Source of the DNA: an uncultured Burkholderiales bacterium
GTDB taxonomy: Bacteria > Pseudomonadota > Gammaproteobacteria > Burkholderiales > Burkholderiaceae
Length of the DNA: 64,000 nucleotides
Direction of reading: 5' to 3'
NCBI GenBank assembly: GCA_937891045.1
Contig: CALBEV010000181.1
Span: 18,978 to 82,977, forward strand
Part shown: one piece after another, positions 36,189 through 45,015 of the stretch
How the letters are laid out: every line of letters starts with the position of its first letter
Numbering within the stretch: the stretch's first letter is position 1
Program-made: the position numbers and the translations under genes
The notes under the pieces: model-generated
The model's database searches: none
Seen by the model: the letters and a program-made list of their open reading frames with translations, nothing else
Told to the model about the DNA's origin: nothing

Positions 36189-37700
36189 TTACTCCAAACC
36201 CAATTCTTGAATCTTGCGGGTGATGGTGTTGCGGCCAATGCCCAGCTTGTGCGCTGCGTCTATGCGTCGTCCCTTGGTGTGGGCCAATGCGGTTTGAATC
36301 AAAGTGGCTTCAAAACGTTTGGTGAGTTCATCCCACACATCGGTGCGACCCTCCACCAGCAAATTCATGGCTTGCACTTCCAAGCCGCCTTGCCAATCAT
36401 CCCCCGTCAAATGCAGCACGCCAGGTTTTGGCATGGGCACACTGGCAACAGCTGCAGTGCCGTTGTGGCTGGTGGCTGTGAAGGCATTGGCCACCTCGGT
36501 GCTGGGCGGTGGTGCGGCGAATGGGTGAGCAGAACCCGCTTGCATCACTTCGGGCGGCAGGTCTTTGGGCTCGATGGCTTGGGCTGGTGCCATGACGGTG
36601 AGCCAATGGCAAATGTTTTCCAACTGGCGCACATTGCCTGGAAAAGCAAACGCTTGCAGCAATTCAATGGCGGATTCTGAAATGCGTTTGACCTCGACGC
36701 CCAACTGCTGTGCGCTTTGCTGCAAGAAGTGACGCGTCAGCACAGGAATATCTTCGCGCCGCTCACGCAGGGGCGGCAAGCGCAGGCGAATCACATTCAA
36801 ACGGTGAAACAAGTCTTCTCGGAAGGTGCCCTCTTGCACCCGCTGTTCCAGGTTTTGGTGGGTGGCCGCAATCACCCGCACATTGGTTTTGATGGCGCTG
36901 TGGCCGCCCACGCGGTAGAAGTTGCCATCGCTCAAGACCCGCAGCAAGCGGGTTTGCAAATCGAACTTCATGTCACCAATTTCATCCAAGAACAAGGTGC
37001 CGCCATCGGCTTGTTCAAAGCGGCCACGGCGCATGGTTTGCGCACCCGTGAAGGCACCACGTTCGTGTCCAAACAATTCGCTCTCGAGCAAATCTTTGGG
37101 AATGGCTGCGGTATTGATGGCGACAAACGGACCACTGGCACGCTGCGAATGTTTGTGCAGTGCACGTGCCACCAGTTCTTTGCCTGAGCCGGATTCTCCG
37201 GTGATCATCACGGTCACATTGCTTTGGCTCAAACGGCCAATGGCGCGAAACACGTCTTGCATGGCCGGGGCTTGGCCCAGCATTTCAGGTGTGCTGTCCA
37301 CGTCCACCGCGCCCACGGCTTCGCGCTGACTTTCATCCACGGCGCGGCGAATCAATTCAATGGCTTTGGTCAGGTCAAAGGGTTTAGGCAGGTACTCAAA
37401 GGCACCACCTTGGAAGGCTGAGACGGCGCTGTCCAAATCAGAGTACGCCGTCATGATGATGACCGGCAATGCAGGCAACTGCTGTTTGAGTTTGTCCAAT
37501 AAATCCAAGCCTGAACCACCGGGCATGCGAATGTCACTCACCAAGACTTGGGGCATTTCTTCAGGCGTCACGCTGCCCAGGGCTTGCAACACCTCGCGTG
37601 GATGCGTGAAGCTGCGGGTGGGCAAGCCTTCGCGCATCAAGGCTTTTTCAAGCACAAAGCGAATGGACTGGTCATCATCAACGATCCAAATCGGTTTCAT
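36189..37700 (-). CDS. ntrC: NtrC, sigma-54-dependent nitrogen response regulator
   Basis: A 503-residue regulator with three parts: a receiver domain with phospho-acceptor Asp in VLVSDIRMPGGSG, a central AAA+ domain with Walker A GESGSGKE and the sigma-54 contact loop GAFTGA, and a C-terminal Fis-type helix-turn-helix ending RIDAAHKLGIGRNTITRKIQ. It activates glnA and other nitrogen genes when phosphorylated by NtrB. It lies 48 bp downstream of ntrB. A long Ala/Pro-rich linker separates the AAA+ and DNA-binding domains. Confidence 0.95.
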   Translation of the reverse strand: MKPIWIVDDDQSIRFVLEKALMREGLPTRSFTHPREVLQALGSVTPEEMPQVLVSDIRMPGGSGLDLLDKLKQQLPALPVIIMTAYSDLDSAVSAFQGGAFEYLPKPFDLTKAIELIRRAVDESQREAVGAVDVDSTPEMLGQAPAMQDVFRAIGRLSQSNVTVMITGESGSGKELVARALHKHSQRASGPFVAINTAAIPKDLLESELFGHERGAFTGAQTMRRGRFEQADGGTLFLDEIGDMKFDLQTRLLRVLSDGNFYRVGGHSAIKTNVRVIAATHQNLEQRVQEGTFREDLFHRLNVIRLRLPPLRERREDIPVLTRHFLQQSAQQLGVEVKRISESAIELLQAFAFPGNVRQLENICHWLTVMAPAQAIEPKDLPPEVMQAGSAHPFAAPPPSTEVANAFTATSHNGTAAVASVPMPKPGVLHLTGDDWQGGLEVQAMNLLVEGRTDVWDELTKRFEATLIQTALAHTKGRRIDAAHKLGIGRNTITRKIQELGLE

Positions 37701-37748
37701 GTCAGTTCATCACCTTTTGTCTGGCGCAGGGCGCTTTGTCATTCTTGT

Positions 37749-38813
37749 TCAGGGCAAGGGAATCAAGATTTTGAAATCCGTTCGCCCGGGCTGGCTGTCA
37801 CATTCAATCAAACCTTGGTGCTGTTGCACAAAGGATTGCGCCAAATTCAGGCCCAAACCCGAGCCGCCATCACGGCCCGACACCAAGGGGTGGAACAAAC
37901 GGTCCTTGATCTCTTCCGGGATACCAGGACCGTTGTCAATCACATGCAATTCCAGTGCCAATCGGTAGCGTTGTTTCACAAAAGTCACTTGTCGGGCAAT
38001 CCGGGTGGACAACACGATCTCAGCATCCCCTTGCAGCATCCGATCGCTCAGCGCTTGGGCGGCGTTGTGGGCGATATTGAGCACAGCTTGAATCAACTGC
38101 TCCATGTCGCCGCGAAACTCGGGCAGCGAAATATCGTAGTTGCGGCGTACCTGCAAGCCGCGCGGGAATTCAGCCAAGATCAGGGTGCGTACCCGTTCAC
38201 ACACCTCGTGGATGTTGACGTTGCCCACCACATGCGGGCGTCGGTGCGGTGCCAACAAGCGATCCACCAAGGTTTGCAAGCGGTCGGCCTCGCGCACGAT
38301 CACCTGGGTGTATTCGGTCAAATCCTTGGAATCTAGCTCGAGTTGCAGCAATTGCGCCGCGCCCCGGATACCGCCCAAGGGGTTTTTGATTTCGTGCGCC
38401 AAATTGCGGATGAGCTCTTTGTTGGCCTGGGCATGCTCCAGCTGTCGCTCTTCGCGGTCTTGGCGGCTTTGGGTTTCTTGTGGCAGCAGCTCAATCAATA
38501 CCTCGTCGGGGTTGTCGCACGATGCCACAACCACATGCACCGCAAAGGGCTCGGCCCATGGTCGCTTGAGATGGTCGTCAAATCGCAAGGCTGAAAAATC
38601 ATGTCGTCGTGCGCCATCCATGGCTTGTTGCATCTTGAACTGATCGACAAACAAAGCCGGTGCATCCACGCCTTGCAGGCTGCGACGTGACAAACCCATC
38701 ACGTCTTCGAAGGAGGCGTTGACAAACAAGACGCGGTTGTCAGAGCCCACCACCATCACCAAGGTGGCGAGCAAGTCAAATGCTGTGAATCGGTGGTCAG
38801 CCATCTGATCCAA
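37749..38813 (-). CDS. ntrB: NtrB, nitrogen-regulation sensor histidine kinase
   Basis: A 354-residue cytoplasmic kinase without membrane segments. A PAS domain fills the first 120 residues (LLATLVMVVGSDNRVLFVN), followed by the H-box NLAHEIKNPLGGIRGAAQLL, an N-box NIAHNAAQAL and the G-box DGGSGLGLNLAQSFV. It is controlled by PII protein in the known system and phosphorylates NtrC, encoded next. It begins 1 bp after the stop of the small exported protein gene, so the three share a transcript. Confidence 0.95.
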   Translation of the reverse strand: MDQMADHRFTAFDLLATLVMVVGSDNRVLFVNASFEDVMGLSRRSLQGVDAPALFVDQFKMQQAMDGARRHDFSALRFDDHLKRPWAEPFAVHVVVASCDNPDEVLIELLPQETQSRQDREERQLEHAQANKELIRNLAHEIKNPLGGIRGAAQLLQLELDSKDLTEYTQVIVREADRLQTLVDRLLAPHRRPHVVGNVNIHEVCERVRTLILAEFPRGLQVRRNYDISLPEFRGDMEQLIQAVLNIAHNAAQALSDRMLQGDAEIVLSTRIARQVTFVKQRYRLALELHVIDNGPGIPEEIKDRLFHPLVSGRDGGSGLGLNLAQSFVQQHQGLIECDSQPGRTDFKILIPLP

Positions 38814-38814
38814 C

Positions 38815-39231
38815 TCAGGGCAAACGCGCCAATTCGCGGCGCAATGCGGCCTCGTCGGCTTGGCATCGCACCAACTCGGTGCTGTTGGTCGGCAATTGTT
38901 GGCAGCGTCTTTGCTGCTTCCTCAATTCTTCATTCAAGATGTGTTGCGATTGAAGATTGCGTGCGCGTTGGGCCGCGCTGTCAATGCGAGGGACATCAAC
39001 GATCACCGCAGGATTGGGCATGGGAACAGGTGCTGGCGGCACGGCACGGAATTGACGCGGTGCGGTGGTGATCACATCGGCCTGCACCGGCACACGTGTG
39101 CAAGCTTGGCCTTGTTTGGGTTGATTGGTGTACTCGTTGCCACAGCGCCAAACTGCTGGGCCTTCTTGGGCAAACATGTTTTGATAAGAGAACAGTGCGA
39201 ACAACACGCCGATGCAGATTGCTTTGTTCAT
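38815..39231 (-). CDS. Small exported protein of unknown function between glnA and ntrB
   Basis: A 138-residue protein with a Sec signal peptide (about residues 1-21, ending SYQNMFAQ), a WRCGNEYTNQP segment that resembles the WKCxxxYTxxP core of DUF4124-like exported proteins, a proline-rich middle, and a coiled-coil-like C-terminal half (AAQRARNLQSQHILNEELRK) with two cysteines. I cannot name a function. It stops 1 bp before ntrB and starts 27 bp after the glnA terminator, so it probably has its own promoter and is cotranscribed with ntrBC. Confidence 0.75.
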   Translation of the reverse strand: MNKAICIGVLFALFSYQNMFAQEGPAVWRCGNEYTNQPKQGQACTRVPVQADVITTAPRQFRAVPPAPVPMPNPAVIVDVPRIDSAAQRARNLQSQHILNEELRKQQRRCQQLPTNSTELVRCQADEAALRRELARLP

Positions 39232-39257
39232 GCTGAGCCTCTTTCAAATGCAGGGTT

Positions 39258-39284
39258 AAAAAAAAGGACGGCACCAGGCCGTCC
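39258..39284 (-). terminator. Rho-independent terminator of glnA
   Basis: GGACGGC and GCCGTCC (39266-39284) form a 7-bp stem with a 5-nt loop, followed on the minus strand by a run of eight T (39258-39265). It lies 47 bp after the glnA stop and separates glnA from the ntrBC unit. Confidence 0.9.
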
Positions 39285-39331
39285 TCGGTGTGCCCAGCGC
39301 GAACGCTTGGCAACTGCTCTGATGCCTGGGC

Positions 39332-40747
39332 TCAGAGTGAGTAGTACATGTCGTATTCGACAGGATGCACGGCCTGACGGAAACGGGTCACTTCTTGCAT
39401 TTTCAGATCGATGTAGGCATCGATCATGCTGTCGGTGAACACGCCACCCTTGGTGAGGAACGCGCGGCCTTTGTCCAGGTGTTCCAAAGCTTGGTCCAAG
39501 CTGTGGCAGACGGTGGGCACCAATGCGTCCTCTTCAGGTGGCAAGTGGTACAGGTCTTTGGTGGCAGCTTCACCGGGGTGGATTTTGTTTTCGATGCCGT
39601 CCAAACCAGCCATCATCAGTGCGGCAAAGCACAGGTAGGGGTTGGCCATGGGATCGGGGAAGCGGGCTTCAATGCGACGGCCCTTGTCAGACGCCACGTG
39701 GGGAATGCGGATAGACGCTGAACGGTTGCGGCTGGAGTAAGCCAATTTCACCGGAGCCTCAAAGCCAGGCACCAAACGCTTGTAGCTGTTGGTGGTGGGG
39801 TTGGTGATGGCGTTCAGGGCGCGAGCGTGTTTGATGATGCCGCCGATGTAGAACAAAGCGGTGTCGCTCAGACCAGCGTAGCCTTTGCCTGCAAACAGGT
39901 TTTTGCCGTCTTTCCAGATGGACTGGTGAACGTGCATGCCAGAGCCGTTGTCGCCAACCAAAGGCTTGGGCATGAAGGTGGCGGTTTTGCCATAGGCATT
40001 GGCCACGTTCCACACCACGTATTTCAGTTTTTGCGTCCAGTCGGCGCGCTCTACCAGGGTGCTGAATTTGGTGCCGATTTCGTTTTGACCAGCGCCAGCC
40101 ACTTCGTGGTGGAACACTTCAACGGGGATGCCCATTTCTTCCAAAATCATGACCATTTCGGCACGCAGATCTTGGGTGCTGTCCACGGGGGGCACGGGGA
40201 AGTAGCCGCCTTTGACGGTGGGACGGTGACCACGGTTGCCGCCTTCGAGCTTGGCACCGGTGTTCCAAGGTGCTTCGTACTCGTCGATTTTGAAGAAGGC
40301 GCCGGACATTTCATTGCCCCATTGCACGTTGTCAAAAATGAAGAACTCGGGTTCTGGACCGAAGTAAGCGGTGTCGCCAATGCCCGAAGATTTCAAATAG
40401 GCTTCAGCGCGTTTGGCGATGGAACGGGGGTCGCGGTCGTAGGCTTTGCCGTCACCGGGCTCGAGCACGTCGCACGACAACACCAGGGTGGATTCTTGGA
40501 AAAAGGGGTCGATGAAGGCGGTGTTGGGGTCAGGCATCAGCAACATGTCTGAGGCTTCGATGCCTTTCCAACCAGCGATGGATGAACCGTCGAAGGCATG
40601 GCCTTCGGTGAACTTGTCTTCATTGAAGTGAGAAATGGGCACGCTCACGTGCTGTTCTTTGCCACGGGTATCGGTAAAACGAAAATCCACAAATTTGATT
40701 TCGTGTTCCTTGACGTCCTTCATGACGTCGGCGACGGTCTTGGCCAT
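39332..40747 (-). CDS. glnA: Glutamine synthetase, type I
   Basis: A 471-residue dodecameric enzyme that assimilates ammonium into glutamine. [45 protein letters not shown] and the adenylylation-site Tyr in [11 protein letters not shown] are present, so it is the GlnE-regulated beta type. ATG 40747 follows AGGAG by about 7 nt; the TTG just before is not needed. A sigma-54 promoter at 40801-40815 and the nearby ntrBC genes show nitrogen control. Confidence 0.97.
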   Translation of the reverse strand: MAKTVADVMKDVKEHEIKFVDFRFTDTRGKEQHVSVPISHFNEDKFTEGHAFDGSSIAGWKGIEASDMLLMPDPNTAFIDPFFQESTLVLSCDVLEPGDGKAYDRDPRSIAKRAEAYLKSSGIGDTAYFGPEPEFFIFDNVQWGNEMSGAFFKIDEYEAPWNTGAKLEGGNRGHRPTVKGGYFPVPPVDSTQDLRAEMVMILEEMGIPVEVFHHEVAGAGQNEIGTKFSTLVERADWTQKLKYVVWNVANAYGKTATFMPKPLVGDNGSGMHVHQSIWKDGKNLFAGKGYAGLSDTALFYIGGIIKHARALNAITNPTTNSYKRLVPGFEAPVKLAYSSRNRSASIRIPHVASDKGRRIEARFPDPMANPYLCFAALMMAGLDGIENKIHPGEAATKDLYHLPPEEDALVPTVCHSLDQALEHLDKGRAFLTKGGVFTDSMIDAYIDLKMQEVTRFRQAVHPVEYDMYYSL

Positions 40748-40800
40748 CAATTTCTCCTGGAGAGGTTGGTTTGAAAAAAATCAGAGATGGACATTGTCTT

Positions 40801-40815
40801 GCATCTTTTGTGCCA
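40801..40815 (-). promoter_or_regulatory. Sigma-54 promoter of glnA
   Basis: On the minus strand the sequence TGGCACAAAAGATGC matches the -24/-12 consensus TGGCAC-N5-TTGC at all but one base, with GG and GC exactly 10 bp apart. The predicted transcript start is near 40789, about 40 nt before the glnA ATG. NtrC, encoded downstream, is the expected activator. Confidence 0.85.
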
Positions 40816-40857
40816 CACCAAGCTTGCTGACAGAAAGTTGAAAAAGATCAACCGACA

Positions 40858-40976
40858 TGCACCAGGCGCCCGCATTTCAGGCGCAAACCCGGCCAGACAC
40901 AAGCAAGTTGGATGATTCCAGACGATCCATCAATGCACCGTTTTAAGGCATTTTTAATTTCGCACCAATTCGGGGC
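40858..40976 (-). promoter_or_regulatory. Candidate NtrC upstream activator sites for glnA
   Basis: Three imperfect matches to the NtrC dyad (TGCACC-N5-GGTGCA) lie upstream of the sigma-54 promoter: 40858-40874, 40934-40950 and GCACC-N5-GGGGC at 40962-40976. They are 70-180 bp from the predicted start, a normal enhancer distance, but none is a perfect dyad. The last lies inside the 3' end of the CinA-type gene. Confidence 0.45.
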
Positions 40977-41784
40977 CTAATTTTGCACCAATTTCGTGCA
41001 ACCCTGCCAGCATTTGCAAAAAAGCCGGTTCAACCAAGTCTGGCGGGCCTTTGACCCCCAATTCGATGTGGCGGCCGTATTCGGGGTGGTCCACGCTGGG
41101 CAAGCTGAACACCTTGATGCTTGCAAACTGCGCCTCCAGGCGCTGCATCAAGGGCGTGAGCGTGGCTTCCATGCTGCCCATGACGATAACCGACTTCTCT
41201 TGGTAGGCCCCGCGTTGGAAAAACGCTTTGTAGTGTGTGTCCAGCACCCAGGCCAACATGGGCCAGGCCATCACCGGAAAGCCAGGGACGAAATGCACCC
41301 GCCCCGCCGAGCCTTGGCAGCTGAAGCCGGGGATCTTGTTGTAGGGGTTGGGAATGATTTCCGCACCTACCGGAAAACGCCCCATCTCCAGGCGGTGTTG
41401 ATGCGTGGCTTGGTAGGTGTCGAACGCCACGCCTTGTTCAAGGGCTATCTCGCGAGCGCGTTCTTCAATCAGCAACTTGGCCTCGGGGTGAAGCACCAAG
41501 TCTTGGCCCAACGCCAAGGCAGCGCATTGACGGGTATGGTCGTCGGGCGTGGCCCCGATGCCACCGCAGGAAAACACCACGCCCGGCGTCTCGAAAGATC
41601 GGCGCAGGGTTTGGGTCAAGCGCACGGGGTCGTCGCCCACATAGTCGGCGTGACCCAGGTGCAACCCACGCTCAGACAGCAGTTCGATGACCTTGGTCAA
41701 ATGCTTGTCTTGGCGCTTGCCGGACAATATTTCATCGCCAACGATGATCAAGCCAAAGCTTGGAGCGGATTCGGGTGCTTGCAT
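40954..41784 (-). CDS. CinA/MoaB-type molybdopterin-binding domain protein
   Basis: A 276-residue protein with the MoCF-biosynthesis fold: SFGLIIVGDEILSGKRQDKH, FSCGGIGATPDDHTRQCAA and PNPYNKIPGFSC are typical of the N-terminal half of CinA (competence/damage-inducible protein A). The amidase domain of full CinA is absent, as in many proteobacteria. The substrate is uncertain; a nucleotide-processing (NMN or ADP-ribose) role has been described for relatives. ATG 41784 is preferred; the 37 upstream codons overlap the divergent oxidoreductase gene. Confidence 0.83.
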   Translation of the reverse strand: MQAPESAPSFGLIIVGDEILSGKRQDKHLTKVIELLSERGLHLGHADYVGDDPVRLTQTLRRSFETPGVVFSCGGIGATPDDHTRQCAALALGQDLVLHPEAKLLIEERAREIALEQGVAFDTYQATHQHRLEMGRFPVGAEIIPNPYNKIPGFSCQGSAGRVHFVPGFPVMAWPMLAWVLDTHYKAFFQRGAYQEKSVIVMGSMEATLTPLMQRLEAQFASIKVFSLPSVDHPEYGRHIELGVKGPPDLVEPAFLQMLAGLHEIGAKLGPELVRN

Positions 41785-41811
41785 CCGATCAATATAACAA
41801 CTGGGACAGAC

Positions 41812-44082
41812 ATGAAACGCAGACATCTTTTGGGCGGCATCGCCCTGGGCACAGGGGCTTTGGTGGTGGGTTGGAGCGTGCTGCCACCCCGCCAACGACT
41901 GATGCCCTCAGCTGACTTGCCCGAGGTGCAGGGACAAACCGCCTTGAATGGCTGGGTGCGCATTGGCAACGACGATCAGGTGAGCGTGGTCATGGCCCGC
42001 AGCGAAATGGGTCAAGGCGTCTACACCGGTTTGGCCATGATGCTGGCCGACGAGCTGGATGCCCGCTGGGATCAAATCCGCTTCGAAACATCCGGCTTTG
42101 ACCACATTTACAACAACCAATCGGTGGCCGCCGATGGCCTGCCCTTTCATCCCGATGACCAAGGCCGAGTGAAGCAATTTGCCCAATGGATGACGAAAAA
42201 AACCATGCGCGAAATTGGCTTGAATGCCACTGGCGGTTCTTCCAGCATGAAAGACCTGTGGCTACCGATGCGCCAAGCCGGTGCCAGTGCCCGCGCCATG
42301 TTGGTGGCCGCTGCTGCCAAGCAATGGCAAGTGCCTGCTGCCGAGTGCATGGTGAAAGACGGTGTGGTCAGCCACCCTGCCGGCCAATCAGCGCGTTTTG
42401 GTGAGTTGGCAGCCTTGGCGGCGCAGAAAGATCGCCCCAGCAACCCCGGGTTGAAAACATCTGCGCAATTCAAATTCATCGGCCAATCCACGCCGCGTTT
42501 GGAAGGCAACACCAAGGTGGATGGCACGGCGGTGTTTGGCATGGACGTGCGCCCCCAAGGCCTGTGGTTTGCCTGTGTGCGCATGAACCCCGAATTGGGT
42601 GCGCCTTTGCAAAGCTTTGACGCGAGCAAGGCGCTGCAAATGCCGGGCGTGCAAAAGGTGTTTGCGGTCGATGCGGTGAAAGGCTGCACGGCGGGTGTGG
42701 CGGTGGTGGCGCAGTCCACGCACCAGGCCATGAAAGCCCTGTCGCAGGTGCGCACGGTGTGGGGCACAGGCCCAGCCGCGGCTTGGTCTAGCGCCGACAT
42801 CCAACAGAATTTGATGAAAGCCTTGGACAGCCAAGACGCCCACACCTATTTTGAGCAAGGGGACGCCGCCCAAGCCTTGAAGAGCGCCAGCAAAACCGTG
42901 CAAGCCGAGTACAGCGCACCCTATTTGGCACACGCGACCATGGAGCCCATGAACTGCACCGTGTGGCTGAAAGACGGCGCGGCAGAAGTTTGGGCCCCGA
43001 CACAAATTCCGGATGCGGCCCGCCATGTCATCGCGAAGATTTTGGAGGTTCCCAAAGACAAATTGACCCTGCATGTGACGCTGCTGGGCTGCGGCTTGGG
43101 GCGACGCTTGGAACTCGACTTTGTGGCGCAAGCTGCCCACATTGCCAAAGCCTGCGCCGGTCATCCGGTGCAAACCGTGTGGGACCGCAGCCAAGACATG
43201 CAACATGATTTCTACCGCCCGGCCTGTGTCAGCCGCTACAGCGCAGGTTTGAACGACCAAGGTCAGGTGGTGGCATGGCACAACCGATCGGCCAGCCAAT
43301 CGATTGCCGAAGACATGGTGGCGCGTTTGCTGGGCGCACCCGCCGCTGGCCCCGACAAAACCACCGCCGAAGGGGCCTTTGACCAAGCCTACGAATGGCC
43401 GACAGCGCACATCAGCCACAGCAAGGTGCAACTGCCGATTCCCGTGGGCTCATGGCGTTCGGTGGGGCATTCGCACCAGGCTTTTTTCAAAGAAAGTTTT
43501 GTCGATGAAGTGGCTCATGCCAGCGGTCAAGACCCGCTTGCTTTTCGCTTGAACTTGCTGAAAAACCACCCTCGCCACGCAAGGGTGTTGCAACTGGCCG
43601 CTGACAAAAGCGGCTGGGGCAAACAGCTCGCCAACACGCCTGAAAAAAGAGCCTTGGGTCTGGCCTTGCACGAGTCCTTTGGCAGCATCGTGGCGCAGGT
43701 GGCCGAGGTGTCGGTGAGTGACCAAGGTATCCGGGTGCACCGTGTGGTGTGTGCGGTCGATTGCGGCATGGTGGTCAACCCCGACGGTGTGGCCCAGCAA
43801 ATGGAAGGTTCGGTGGTGATGGGCCTTACAGCTGCACTTTACGGCGACATCCGCTTCGAAAAAGGCCAGGTTCTGCAAAGCAATTTCCACGATCAACCCT
43901 TGTTGCGCATGGGGGAAGCCCCACTGGTTGAAACCCATGCCGTGACCAGCGACGCCCATCCCGAAGGCATGGGCGAACCCGGCACGCCGCCGATTGCCCC
44001 AGCGGTGGCCAACGCTGTGTTTGCCCTCACCGGTGAGCGTTTGCGCAACCTGCCCCTGCGGCTGACAAGCAGCTCAGCTTGA
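41812..44082 (+). CDS. Molybdenum hydroxylase large subunit (isoquinoline 1-oxidoreductase beta/IorB type), Tat-exported
   Basis: A 756-residue protein of the xanthine dehydrogenase family in the IorB-like branch. It opens with MKRRHLLGGIALGTGALVVG, a twin-arginine signal or anchor. GNTKVDGTAVFGMDV, ATMEPMNCTVW and the C-terminal EGMGEPGTPPIAPAVANAV, with the catalytic Glu, mark the molybdopterin-cytosine-dinucleotide domains. Partners normally needed, a small [2Fe-2S] subunit (IorA) and often a cytochrome c, are not adjacent. Relatives oxidise N-heterocycles or aldehydes in the periplasm; the substrate here is unknown. Confidence 0.85.
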   Translation: MKRRHLLGGIALGTGALVVGWSVLPPRQRLMPSADLPEVQGQTALNGWVRIGNDDQVSVVMARSEMGQGVYTGLAMMLADELDARWDQIRFETSGFDHIYNNQSVAADGLPFHPDDQGRVKQFAQWMTKKTMREIGLNATGGSSSMKDLWLPMRQAGASARAMLVAAAAKQWQVPAAECMVKDGVVSHPAGQSARFGELAALAAQKDRPSNPGLKTSAQFKFIGQSTPRLEGNTKVDGTAVFGMDVRPQGLWFACVRMNPELGAPLQSFDASKALQMPGVQKVFAVDAVKGCTAGVAVVAQSTHQAMKALSQVRTVWGTGPAAAWSSADIQQNLMKALDSQDAHTYFEQGDAAQALKSASKTVQAEYSAPYLAHATMEPMNCTVWLKDGAAEVWAPTQIPDAARHVIAKILEVPKDKLTLHVTLLGCGLGRRLELDFVAQAAHIAKACAGHPVQTVWDRSQDMQHDFYRPACVSRYSAGLNDQGQVVAWHNRSASQSIAEDMVARLLGAPAAGPDKTTAEGAFDQAYEWPTAHISHSKVQLPIPVGSWRSVGHSHQAFFKESFVDEVAHASGQDPLAFRLNLLKNHPRHARVLQLAADKSGWGKQLANTPEKRALGLALHESFGSIVAQVAEVSVSDQGIRVHRVVCAVDCGMVVNPDGVAQQMEGSVVMGLTAALYGDIRFEKGQVLQSNFHDQPLLRMGEAPLVETHAVTSDAHPEGMGEPGTPPIAPAVANAVFALTGERLRNLPLRLTSSSA

Positions 44083-44205
44083 GGCTGTTCGTGTCGATAC
44101 TTCACGATGGGCAGGTTCGATCTGGCACAAAACCGAACAAAATCTGTATTATTTTGGGTTAGGATGAAATTCGATAACGGTTTTGTCATTTAAGGAAGGT
44201 TGGAG

Positions 44206-45015
44206 ATGGTTGCGTTTGCAATGATGGAAAAGTACGGCGGTGTCAAAAAGATCAATAAAGTGATCGAACAGCTGTATGAGGCTGTGGGTGAAAAACGCGA
44301 CCTGCGCCACTACTTTTTCAACATCAAGCTGGAAAACCTGATCCGCGATCAGTTGCAGTTCCATGCCTATTCGATGCGCAAACCTGACCGCTTTTACCGC
44401 GAGCAGCTGCTGCAAACCGCCACCTCTGAAATCCAAGTCAGTGTCAACGTGTTCGATGAGGTGATGCTCACGCTGGATGACATCTTGCGCAAAAACGGTG
44501 TACACAAAGACGAATCCCCTCGCATTGCCTTGCACTTGATTGAAATCATCGAAGAAACACGCAGCCAAGCGGGGGACACAGTGGTCACGGTTTGGAAGCC
44601 GGTGGACATCACCAACGAAACCGTCAACACCTTCTACAACAACAGCCGCACAGACTCCCGGATTGAAAAAAATGGTGATGTCTACGCAACCCGTAATTTC
44701 TTCTACCCCTTCTGGACCCGTGTGCTGCCCGAGAAACGCCAGATTGTGTTCATCGCCCAGGCTTTTGCCCGTGATGGTGTGAACCTTGAACAGGTGGAAG
44801 AGTTGGCCCAGAATGCGAACGAAAAAGTAGGCACCTTGAAGCTCGAAGCCCGCGATGGCCCGAATGGCCCTGTGTTGTTTACCCGCTATATCCTGCCCTT
44901 TGAGCATGGCATCCCCACGCGACTGCTCATGCGAGCAGCCAAGCAGTTTTCCCGGGGCTTTGAAACTGCGATGAGCATGGACAAGGAAGAAATTCTGAAG
45001 AATGTGCTGAAGTAA
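44206..45015 (+). CDS. Truncated-globin-like protein lacking the proximal histidine, with extra C-terminal domain
   Basis: A 269-residue soluble protein. Residues 8-110 follow the pattern of group I truncated hemoglobins: EKYGGVKKINKVIEQLYEAV, then RDLRHYFFNIKLENLIRDQL, then NVFDEVMLTLDDILRKNGV. Aligning the conserved Phe (residue 83) puts Thr73 where the heme-binding proximal His should be, so heme binding is doubtful. The C-terminal 140 residues, with NNSRTDSRIEKNGDVYATRNFFYPFW, form a separate domain I do not recognise. ATG 44206 follows GGAAGG. The downstream hydrolase starts right at its stop codon. A sensor or structural role is only a guess. Confidence 0.6.
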   Translation: MVAFAMMEKYGGVKKINKVIEQLYEAVGEKRDLRHYFFNIKLENLIRDQLQFHAYSMRKPDRFYREQLLQTATSEIQVSVNVFDEVMLTLDDILRKNGVHKDESPRIALHLIEIIEETRSQAGDTVVTVWKPVDITNETVNTFYNNSRTDSRIEKNGDVYATRNFFYPFWTRVLPEKRQIVFIAQAFARDGVNLEQVEELAQNANEKVGTLKLEARDGPNGPVLFTRYILPFEHGIPTRLLMRAAKQFSRGFETAMSMDKEEILKNVLK

